Of a stretch of DNA of 64,000 bases, positions 23,543 through 33,472 are shown one piece after another (within the stretch, counting starts at the first letter, position 1; every line of letters starts with the position of its first letter). The translations under genes were made by a program, and so were the position numbers. Source of the stretch: Otatea glauca (Eukaryota > Streptophyta > Magnoliopsida > Poales > Poaceae); the NCBI GenBank assembly GCA_036346275.1, contig CM070730.1, positions 44,066,918 to 44,130,917 on the forward strand. Reading direction: 5' to 3'. The notes beneath the pieces are model-generated. The model saw only the letters and a list, made by a program, of their open reading frames with translations. It had not been told where the DNA came from and did not search any database.

Positions 23543-24258
23543 TCACCCCACTTGCGATCCTGAGTTTAATCCCTTCATGAATCGGGATTGCCTAGCCTTG
23601 TCCGTTGCCACATCTTCAGGAGCATAGCGAGCTAACTGCGTGAATTTGTTCAAGTAATCAGCCACCGGTTGGCCTCCTTGCTTAAGCGCCCAATTCTTCC
23701 TTTTCGTGTCCATCATTCCTTCCGTACGTGGTATTGGCGAAAGGCCGTTGTAATTCTTCCCACGTGATTTCCATGGGTGCCTCGTGAGTAGCACAAGAGC
23801 TCCCCACCATTCTCGCAAATTGTTCCCTCAAGCTGATGGGATGCATAAAGAACCTTCTCATGCCCTTCACATTGCATGATGTACAACTTCCTCTCAATGG
23901 TTCTCAGCCAATCATCTGCTTCCAAGGGGTTGACGTTGCCCGAGAATGTTGGCGGTCGGGTCCTCATAAAGTCTGACAATTTGGAATAAGGACGAGGTTC
24001 GCCGTTATTAATCTGAGTAGCGGGGTTGTTGACTGCAACCATATTGGTCATCTGCTGCATCATTGTCTGCATCAACTGAGTCTGCGCAGCGAGAAAAGCT
24101 CCCAAGTTCTGTATATCCACTGGCGGTGCCTGATGCGGTGGTGCTCCTTCGTTGGGATTGTTGCCCGGGCGCAGACCACTTCCTGAAGCTCCGTTGTTGC
24201 TGCGGGTATTCACCATCTGCTTGATTGCTTCTTCGGTTAGGAAAGGTAGATGTAGCAT
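23543..24258 (-). pseudogene. G2 Gag capsid region (retrotrans_gag)
   Basis: Starts MVNTRSNNGASGSGLRPG, probably the true start (the ORF opens a little upstream). Then comes a Gln/Met-rich stretch and FMRTRPPTFSGNVNPLEADD followed by WLRTIERKLYIMQC, the typical gypsy capsid start. A frameshift at about 23,840 precedes FVNTTYG-like and ELKQGGQPVADYLNKF sequence (23,818-23,543), the rest of capsid. Gag forms the particle. Confidence 0.82.
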
Positions 24259-24495
24259 AGATAAGATGCAAGAATTTCTAAGGTGGGGAAACAGGTTAAA
24301 CCCAACTTAAATAATCTTTATTAATACTTGGTATGGTTGCTTACAATGCCTAAGGGCTTTGCAACACATACTACACACTCAGCAAACAATTAAGAACCAA
24401 ACTAAACATGCAACCTTAACATCTACTAAAAGGTAAAGGCTAACTTAAAGACGCGACTCAACACTCGAGTCTCAACACAACTCTAAGACCGACTC

Positions 24496-25124
24496 TCACT
24501 CATCCAGCCACCCTGGCTGAGACTGATCCGGTGCATACACCGGTGGGTGGGCTGGCATGGGTGCGAACCTATCCTGGTGACCCTCTGCTGGCTCCTCAGG
24601 CTCCCACTCACGTTCTTCCGGGTCTTCTTCTTCTTCGGCGTCCTCATCCGGCTCCTGGACGACCTGGTCTGCTATCTCCTCAGCTACCTGCAAGGCCTCC
24701 TCCAACTCACCGATGACTCGGCCGCGGCGCCACGGGTCTTTGAAGCTCTCGCCCGCCACTCAACGCCTCACACGCTGTCTCCGGCTCTCCCGCGCAGTGT
24801 CCTCGGGTGCTCCTCCGGGCGTGGCGAACTTCGGCGAGGTGTACCGCAGATGGCACTCCCCTCCACGATCCGTCGACGCACTTTCGCGACCGTCGGGTGA
24901 AGCCGAACACGGTGTCGCATGGCTCGTAGGCGAGTCGTGGCGGATCCGTCGTGAGCAAGTCTAGCACCTCCGAACTCCACCGTAAGTGAACCTCCGGCGG
25001 TGATGTGGATCGGTCGTGGTCTCGCCGCACTCTCGGCGAAGATGATCACTGCGTAAGAATCCCGATGCACACCGCTGACGTTCAGCTTGCTTCCTCGGTG
25101 AGAGCGGACGATCAAAGCCTCCAA
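24496..25124 (-). pseudogene. Leader ORF upstream of G2 gag, function unknown
   Basis: Between primer site and gag is a GC-rich leader whose minus strand can be read as one frameshifted protein-like stretch: VHLRWSSEVLDLLTTDPPR, then VDGSWRGVPSAVHLAEVRHA, then a part starting SFKDPWRRGRVIGELEEAL with a very acidic Glu/Asp run and a Pro-rich end DQSQPGWLDE at 24,496. I do not recognise a domain. It is not gag. It may be an accessory ORF of this gypsy family or a chance GC-rich frame. Confidence 0.4.
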
Positions 25125-25389
25125 TCACTTGAAGAACTCTCCATAGCTCCATGGCGTAGCCACCACCTCGACTCGAAGATCGGAAGATCGGCATCTATTC
25201 AAAACAAAATTTTGAATAAGACCTCCACTCAAACGACAACGAAAAGAAGGTAATTTAGCAAGGATGAGAGTAGAGGGATGAGATAAGCCAAGAGTTTCTT
25301 ATTAGTCAATTTCACCTTTTCTTTAGAAAATAATTTTGGACAATCCTAAGAGATACCAACTACCTAGGGCCAAGACCTATAGTCAAGAT

Positions 25390-25401
25390 GGCTCGATACC
25401 A
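25390..25401 (-). other. G2 primer binding site
   Basis: TGGTATCGAGCC on the coding strand lies four bases after the 5' LTR. It matches the initiator-Met tRNA complement (TGGTATCAGAGC) with one base missing. Confidence 0.8.
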
Positions 25402-25405
25402 CCTC

Positions 25406-28400
25406 TGTCGGACCCGAATTTGCAAATCCGGACCCTCTGTGTATACCGCACTAGTCCAGATCACGCTAGTGCACACAGCGCAACATAGATGCTATCATAG
25501 TCGTATACAATAAATATAGCATAAACTTCAATGATTAATAATAATCTGTTGTCTTACATGAATAATGCCTCACAGGGCTTAAATAAAAAGTATCAATGAA
25601 AAGCAGCGAAAATAGAATAAACGCAGTGGCGCTCCAGTTCGCCACAGGCAACTGACGAGGCTCGGACCCTAAGCATTCGCATCCATATAATCCTCCTCCA
25701 CGAAGGGCGTAGATTCCTCCTCTTCTGAAGTTGTTGTTGTTGGGGTGAGTACATAAAGCACTCAACAAGTTGTGCACAATATTGCAAGTCTAATATTCTA
25801 TATGCTTGGCTTAATCCAAAGGAATGGCTAATAAGGGTATTTTGCAATAAAGCAGCATTTAACAAGAATACAATAAATAGATTGGAAAGCAGTAAAACAA
25901 ATACAGTAATTAATAAATTCAGCATTTCTGAAGTAACCAAGTTTCTCAATCCTAAATTATTTTTCACCTTCCATGGCACCTTGCCATCCCAATAGGTTTT
26001 TGTTTAACAAAAGTCTAACCCTTAACTATAATTCCCGAGCATTGCCCAATATCGTGAGCACGGCTATTCGAATAGATTGTACACTCTGCAGAGGTTATGC
26101 ACTTTACCCACACGATACAACCAAACACCACCAAGGCGAGTGATCATAACAAAGCCTTTACAATGCTATACCTAGACCCAGTACTGCTCGCTAAGGTTTC
26201 AACACTGAAGGGTTAAACCACCACAACAGGGCCCCCCTCTTACGCTATGTGAGTTAAACCGTAACCCGGGACTCACTATTCACCACGACAGTACCGAAAT
26301 CTAGGTTTCACAAATTATTCTGCTAGGCTGTCCCATTCCAGACATGTGGTTGCAAGAAGGACTCAGGTCAAAGGCTTGCAAGGTTAAGTCCTTAAAGTGA
26401 TTAAGGCAAGACTTCCACATACCCCGCCAATCTCGCCCACCTTGGCACACCGCCCTTGCCACTTGCCCCAATCTAAAATCATTACCACCCCAGTTGATTA
26501 CCAAGCACCACATGCCATCCACATTTGAATCTAGATGTGTGACCTCCTCGCCACGACAACTTGATATCACGGTGCGACAGCACATGACACACCAATTCAT
26601 AAACATTGTTCCATATTCCATTAGTCAAGATTAAGTATCAACATTCGGACACATGTGATGACGTGGCATGGCTAAGCAATCTATGACGGTCTAACTAGCC
26701 CATGTTGATTATCAATATTAACCAACTATAGTTCCACATCCTAGGGTGACAAATAGATCATGGCATATAATTGACAAGGTATGATTTAATTCAAATAGGC
26801 ATATTATCTAATTCCCAGATTAATTGAAATCATTTATACACATAAATTATCATGCATAAAGTTTAATAGACAAAATAGCAATTTGGTGAAAATTAGGTGC
26901 AACATGATCAAAGCACAACTTGCATTGGAGTAGGTGCTGGTCTTGCTCTGAGCTTGGGTCTTGAAGCGATGAATCTTCCTCCGGATCACCGAGCAGTTTA
27001 ACGTCTACGCGAAACGATGCCAAAATAGCAAATAAACACCAAAACAGAGAGCAACCAAACTTCAAAAATAAAATAAAATTCACCAATAAATAGATCTTGA
27101 TTTTACAAATTTTTAGAAATTTGAATCACTCAAATCCGAGTTAAAATGCAAAAGATATAGCCTTTTGAAGTTTGAATAAATACTGAAAATACAGAACATA
27201 GAATAACCGATTTTTCAGAATTATTTTTCTATTGGAAAAGATCTTTATTGCGCAACGCTGACGTCAGCCCTGACTCGGACCAATCAGGCGTTGACACGTC
27301 GCCTGGTCCATGGACTCGGTCCATGGGACCACCTCTGGTCCACCGTGGACGTGGCCCACGGCGCCTCGCGCCACGCGCCCGACACGCGACGCACATCGAC
27401 TGGCTGCAACGCCGCCCGTGCCGATGCTCGACACGCGGCGCACATCCGGGCGACGATCCAACGGCTAACGCTCTAACGCACACGCGGCGCGATCTCAACC
27501 GAACAAACCTGATCCAACGGCCGACGCTTACCCGAGCCGTTTACTGTTCTTACCGAGACGTGGCGCGATCGCAGCGGTCCGACGAAGATCCAACGGCTGA
27601 TGAAGCTTCCCGACGAAGATGGCAGCACGGCGGCGGTCTGGCACCGGAGCGGAGGACGACGACCACCGAGCGGTGTTCGTAGCGACTCGGCGGGATGAAG
27701 TGGCTACCCCGATGCGGCTTGACGCGACGAGCCCGGATCTGCAAATCGATTCGGCGAACGGCGGCTTGACGGAGACGCAAACTAAAGAAAACGACCGGCG
27801 GCGCTACGAAAAACTGCGGCGAGCTCTCGCGACGGGCGACGGCGACTCGGCGGCTAAGACTAGAGCGATTGAGGCGCAAGGCGATGAGGAACCTCGGGGT
27901 GCAGCCCACGCCTTTTATAGCCTCGGCATGCGCGCTAAAACGGCAACCCTAAAATCACGCGGCGGCGACGGCAAGCGGCGGCGGATTCGAAAACCGAATC
28001 GGAGACGATGACTGCGGTCCGTCCGATCTGCGATGAACGGCTATGATTCCTCCGAACGCGATACGATCCGATCCGCTCTTTCCATAATCAACGGATGCGA
28101 TCAGATCTTTCCAAAACAATGCAAGGAATCCTCACCGCGCGATCTTGATCCAACGGCCGAAGGCGCTAGGGTTTCGCGAAAGGAGACAGCCGTCTGATCT
28201 GGATCCAACGGTCACAAGCGCGGCACCGCGATGGGCCGCGCACGCACAGTGCTGGGCTTGGCCCAGTACTGTTTCAAGATTTTTCAAAAGCTTTTTGATT
28301 TAAAATAATTCCCGAAATAGATTGATTCATTTAAGGCAATTAAAATATCAGGAAAAATCCAGGAAAATTCTCATAAATACTTTGGGACATTCTAAGCTCA

Positions 28401-28581
28401 AATAAAATATTTTTGGTAAAACTTTATATTAACTTTATCTATATATACATTTAGTTTTCACTAAAGGTTCAATATACTTAATTAAAATAAATTCAAATAA
28501 TTTTTGGAAAAATCCAATAAATTTAGAAAATCACCAAAATGCACATAAGTGAAATTATAGGCCAAATTTTGGGATGTTACA
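25406..28581 (-). repeat. 5' LTR of G2
   Basis: A 3,176-bp partner of 16,571-19,767, starting TGTCGGACCCG and ending GATGTTACA next to the ACTAG duplication. Several differences from the partner are single-base losses in short runs (GGG to GG at the tip, AGG to AG nearby). TATA box at 27,911-27,922 and conserved block at 26,082-26,113. Confidence 0.93.
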
Positions 28582-28586
28582 ACTAG

Positions 28587-29287
28587 ATTCACATTCTAGG
28601 GTCCATTCAAACTTCTTTTCCTTTTTCAAAAGTTGAGTCATTATTGGTCGAGCGATTTTGGAGAAATTTTTGATAAAGTGGTGATAGTATCCCGCTAAAC
28701 TGAGAAAACTTCGAACTTTAGGAACATATTGAGGCGGCTCCCATTTCTATGATAGCTTGGTTATTTCTTGGATCAATTGAAATTCCACCTTCAGATAGAA
28801 TATGCCCAAGAAATGCAACTTCTTTTAGCCAAAATTCACAGTTCTCGAATTTGGCATAGAGTTTATGCTTGTGAAGCTTTTCAAGCACCATACGCAAATG
28901 CTGAGCATGCTCTTCTTCAGTTTTGGAATAAATGATAATGTCATCAATGAATACCACTACGAACTTATCCAAATACTCCATAAAGACCTTATTCATAAGG
29001 CACATGAAACTGGCAGGAGCATTTGTAAGTCCGAATGACATTATGGTATATTCATATAATCCATAACGAGTGGTGAAAGCAGTCTTTGGAATATCCTCGG
29101 GTTTGATTTTCAATTGATAATACCCATGTCTCATATGAATCTTCGAAAACACATGAGCACCATTCAATTGATCAAAAAGGTCATCAATACGGGGGAGAGG
29201 ATACTTGTTCTTAATTGTGACATCATTTAAAGCACGATAATCTATGCACATGCGTAGACCATCATCCTTTTTAGGAACAAAGAGCAC
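28587..29287 (-). pseudogene. G1 reverse transcriptase
   Basis: The ORF at 29,287-28,718 has [43 protein letters not shown] and the catalytic [13 protein letters not shown], then [12 protein letters not shown] frameshift near 28,740 leads into a damaged SLAGYYHHFIKNF and RPIMTQLLKKEKKFEW segment that runs to the G2 insertion and resumes at 16,565. The start of RT (about ten residues before VLFV) is deleted against the protease linker. Confidence 0.85.
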
Positions 29288-29934
29288 AGGATACTTAGTT
29301 GATCTTCGAGTTGTTTCTTCAATTCAACAAATTCATCAGGAGGTAAGCGGTAAGGACGCTTAGCGATGGGTGTTATTCCAGGGACAAGATTAATGACAAA
29401 TTTCATGTCCCGGTCTGGAGGCATACCTGGTAGTTCATCCGGAAATACATCGGGATATTCACATACCACTGGTACTTGGCTCAGTTCTGTGACCAAAACA
29501 GAACAAAGGAAAGATTTTTGAGTTGGAGTATTATTGGTAGAAGAAAACTGCACTCGAATTCCACTTGCGCTGAGAAGAGTTATAGATCGGTTAGCACAAT
29601 CTATACAGCCTTTATGCTTAGATAACCAATCCATACCGAGAATCACATCTAGACCCGAGGTTTCGATAACAATGAGATCAGCACAAAATGGCACTCCATT
29701 TATTTCAATGCAGACCTCTGAACAAAGTCTTGAGGTTTGCATGGTTGCTTTAGGGGAATAGGTTGTCATTTTTGTGGGGAGTAGTTCGACTTGTAGTTCA
29801 TGTTTCCTGATAAAGTTCTTGCTTATAAAGGAATGTGATGCGGCAGAATCAAATAACACCAATGTAGGTACAAAGTGAACAAGGAATGTATCCAGTACCA
29901 CATCATGTGCATCATGAGCTTCTTTTGCTGTCAC
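29288..29934 (-). pseudogene. G1 aspartic protease and linker
   Basis: Open reading 29,934-29,242 contains LVLFDSAASHSFISKNFI and LDVILGMDWLSKHK, then VVCEYPDVFPDELPGMPP and the linker to RT. The catalytic triad reads DSA instead of DSG, so the enzyme would probably be inactive. The frame overlaps the RT ORF because of a small deletion at the joint. Confidence 0.83.
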
Positions 29935-30939
29935 ATGGTGTAGGCGACCATGATTAATATCTTGTAATGAAGCGGATGGTGACTTGGAGACCTATGAGTT
30001 TCCAGTCATCCGAGATCGACTTGAGGATTGCTGTTGAGAAGAAGATTGAACAGAGTTCTTCTTGGGGTAAGCATAGGTTGCCTGATTCTGAGTGTTGGAG
30101 GATAATCTTGCTTGATGTGGTGGATGAACTGAGGACTGATGAGGGCGAGAAGCTTGCACTTGGTATTGTTGGGATTGAGAGGTTTGATCTTCATAATTCT
30201 GGAGTTGTGATGTAGATTGCTGAATATTGGATGGCTACCATAAATGCTGCTTCGAGGGTTGATTATTTGTTGATTGCCACGCAATCCACTTGCGCTTTCG
30301 GCTTTTCATTACAATCTGGTGACCATGCTCTACCTGGATAGCTTTATCCACTAAAGTTTGGACATCATGAATATCATGGGCGACTAGCGTCCATTTGATC
30401 TCATCACTTAAGTGTTCTTGGAAGTGCTCAATTCTTCGAGCCTCATCCGACACTTCTGAAGGAGCATAACGAGATAGAAGATTGAAGCGGTGTAGATATT
30501 CCATCACTGATAAGTTCTCTTGCTTCAATTCCATAAATTCTCGTTTCTTGATTTCAATGATACTCACAAGAATGTGAGTCTGGCGAAAGGCTTCTTTAAA
30601 TGCTATCCAAGATATAATTTGACCTTCTGGAAGAATTGCCTAATGGTTCTGCCACCAAATTGCTGCAGCTCCTTGCAGCTGATATGAAGCATAGAGGACC
30701 TTCTCATGATCATTGCATTGCACAATGGCTAGCTTGCTCTCGATAGAACGGAGCCAATCATCAGTGTCAAGAGGTTCTGTTGATGTAGAAAAAGTCGGTG
30801 GTTGAGTTTTCAGAAACTCTCCCGACTCGGAGTGATGCGGATTAGGTTGGACTGGAGTTGGAATGCTGTCCCTTGCAAGTTGAGAACTTTGAGTGGCGTC
30901 ATTCTTCAAGAGTTTTCTTAAAGATTTTGTTTTAGGCAT
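29935..30939 (-). pseudogene. G1 Gag, two stops, zinc knuckle missing
   Basis: Starts MPKTKSLRKLLKNDATQSS, then FLKTQPPTFSTSTEPLDTDD and WLRSIESKLAIVQC (capsid start). A TAG at about 30,640 interrupts AAIWWQNH, after which the same frame continues with FMELKQENLSVMEYLHRFN and LSRYAP (30,567-30,235). A second in-frame TAG follows HLW, then a Gln/Ser-rich tail. I find no CX2CX4HX4C knuckle before the protease, unlike G2, so the nucleocapsid motif seems deleted. Confidence 0.8.
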
Positions 30940-31660
30940 CCTTCAGTCAAGAAGATATAAGTTTTATGTGGGATTCTGATATGTTACTAGGCTACGTTTC
31001 ATTCATTAAAATTTCTTAATTAAATTTTCTTATTAAGGAGGGTTGGCACATCGTAAATTTGCAACCTAATGGTTTAGTATTCACGAGAGTAACCCAAAAA
31101 GCGATACAAAAGATTTACAACAAAACTTCAATATCATAGTAAAGCTATATATTCAACTTAGTGCATGGAAGAAGCATATATAATGTTTTTCTTCTGCTAG
31201 TCTAACCATACATATTCTGCACACTAGGTTTACTACATAGGTAGAATAATGTGTAATTTGGATAGTACTGTCTTTCAAAGTAAGCAATTTAGTGACGAGT
31301 TTCTTTTAACCTTTACACTACTTGTTGACATCAATATTCGAAGACTTATATGGAGTTGAAGAGGTTGTGACGCTTTGCAGCCTCCATCTTTTCGAAGTTG
31401 TTGACGTAGCCGTCACGATGTTGTTGACTTACTACCGGAATTATTTTTAGAAAGATTTGTTGGTGGTTTCTAAGTTATCAAGTAGAAAGGTAAGGAGAGA
31501 AATCCTTCTAGAAGGAGTAAATAGAAGTGAAATGAAAAGCTTGAAGTGTTTATATGAGATATCCGATAAGAGAAAAGAGTATAAAGATAAGGAAACTAAA
31601 TCCTATAGATGGAAAAAGAGTATATATACTACTAATGCTACTCTCTTTATGTTTCTTTTA

Positions 31661-31698
<38 letters not shown>

Positions 31699-33457
31699 CA
31701 AAAGAATAGACGAAGGATTTATCGGCAATGGTTAAAGATTGAAGGTCTATTGCCTTAACCTTTTTGCCATTCATTTGAAAGGGTTCAAGGTGAGATGTAT
31801 TTTGATGAGAGTTCAGTTAAGGTAAGACAACATTCCGTTCATTAAAATATTACTTCAATGATGTTTATTAGGTAGTTATTATTTAGTTTATAAGGCAACG
31901 TTTCGTTCCTAAAATGTTTAATTTATATTATTATTATCATTTTTAAGGATGACTCATCGTGATTCTTTAACCTATTGGTTAAGTGTTATGAGAGTATCCC
32001 ATAATAATACACACAAAACCTCTAATTAATCAAAAGGTAACACACTTTTTATTTTATTATATATACGAGTTATGCATCTCCTTACATTACAGCAAAAGTT
32101 TTCACTATTTCTACTTATTATTAGTCATATCTTCTATTCTAGTAACGCAGTAGAAGTAGTTCCTGAAGTAATAGAGCTAGTTTTGCGGTGTTGGTTTACT
32201 TAGAGAATTTTGAGGATGACAGGTGTGGGTATATATATATTTTTGGACTAGTTCTTTGCATATGGGTGAAACAAGGATAGTTGTCGGTGTCTATCATGGC
32301 AACATGTGGCAGCATTTCCTTAGGCAATCCTTCGGCACGTCAGAGAAAGAGTGAAAGGAAGGAGGTGGTTTTGGCATGGTTGAGCAAAGGGAACTGAACA
32401 AGCTAGCCATTTCCTCGATTGTCAAGCGCAAAGATAAGTTCACTGGAAAGAAGTTTGGACAGCAACATTTACTAGTTGAGTTGGCACGGTTTTTGTTTTG
32501 CCGAGGCATTACTTTGTTGAGGTGAGTTCTTTTGTAATGAAGGGTGCAGCTATATCTGTGGCTATGAACGACAAAGGAGAGCTTAGTGCTTTGCCTTTGT
32601 ACAGAAGAGATGACCAGGGCGCTGTGGTAGGAAAAAGAGGTGGCTGATATTGGTTATAAGAGAGAAGAAGACAGAGGCTGTATTGCTAATCCTGATGAAG
32701 ATGGATTTTTGGGGAGAGATAGAGGTTTAAAAGAACATGTAGGTAAGAAATTTTATAGAAAAAAAGGACAAGCTTTAAAGACATTTTATATAAAGAAGAG
32801 ATAAATTATTTATAAATTTTTCCTTTTTTTTTGACCTATGGATTAGGGTTTTTCTCAGTTTCATACATAAGGGCAATTTATCATAAAAACTTTAACTTAA
32901 AGGTTAAGTTCATACATAAATCGTCTAGACAAGGAAAACAAATCCAGCTGCAAATAACAAGATATAAACACTACATAAGAATGCTTTATATAGCTAAAGT
33001 AGAATGATACTACTACGCGTAAGGATTCCTACCTTAAGGGGGAACCTAATCTATTCTTCTGCATTTTACTGTTGGGCTTCGTTGACTCTTCATGAAGTAG
33101 GATCTTCATACTTTACTTCCGCCTTGCCAGATGTAGCGAGGCGTTATGTCCATCTTGATGTCGGCGTAGATACTATAGTCTTCTTCGGCTCAGTATGAAG
33201 GATGATAGCGACATATCTTTGATGTCATCGAAAGCAAATGAGGAAGATGAATTGTAGACGAGGACTACTTTTAAGGAAAGAGGAGTTTGATATAAAACAA
33301 AATGAGAGTCGGGTAAGGACAAGATCTTAAGAAAGAGGAAAGAATAGCTAAAACTACATTTTGCAAATATAGTAACTTTTTGCAATTAAAATTTTGAGAT
33401 TGGCCTAATCTTATTACTAACGACAATTCTATCCAAGGTTTATCCTACGATCAGCAT
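30940..33457 (-). other. G1 leader (5' untranslated region), imperfectly repeated
   Basis: About 2.5 kb of AT-rich sequence between gag and the primer site, with no protein-like ORF. Two parts resemble each other in order (about 30,985-31,110 and 31,890-32,020): ACGTTTC(A/G)TTC, AAATTT or AAATGTTT, AAGGA, CATCGT, ACCTA(A/T)TGGTT, GAGAGTA(A/T)CCCA. This suggests an old tandem duplication of roughly 0.9 kb. An (AT)n run lies within it. Confidence 0.55.
31663..31696. repeat. (AT)n microsatellite
   Basis: About 17 uninterrupted AT units in the G1 leader. Confidence 0.95.
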
Positions 33458-33472
33458 GGCTCTGATAGCAAC
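33458..33472 (-). other. G1 primer binding site
   Basis: GTTGCTATCAGAGCC on the coding strand directly follows the 5' LTR. It matches the initiator-Met tRNA complement except TGG is TGC. It defines the LTR edge at 33,473 (TGTAGTGACCACC on the plus strand). Confidence 0.8.

Larger units (their letters stand above)
16571..28581 (-). mobile_element. G2: nested Ty3/gypsy chromovirus-type element
   Basis: A 12.0-kb minus-strand element with TG…CA ends and a perfect ACTAG target duplication (16,566-16,570 and 28,582-28,586). LTRs are 16,571-19,767 (3') and 25,406-28,581 (5'). The coding order is leader ORF, gag, zinc knuckle, protease, RT, RNase H, integrase, C-terminal tail. LTR start TGTAACATCCC and the SNHSENEATRERE tail place it with Tekay/Del-like chromoviruses. 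It split G1 between RT and RNase H. All genes are frameshifted although the LTRs remain very similar. Confidence 0.92.
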
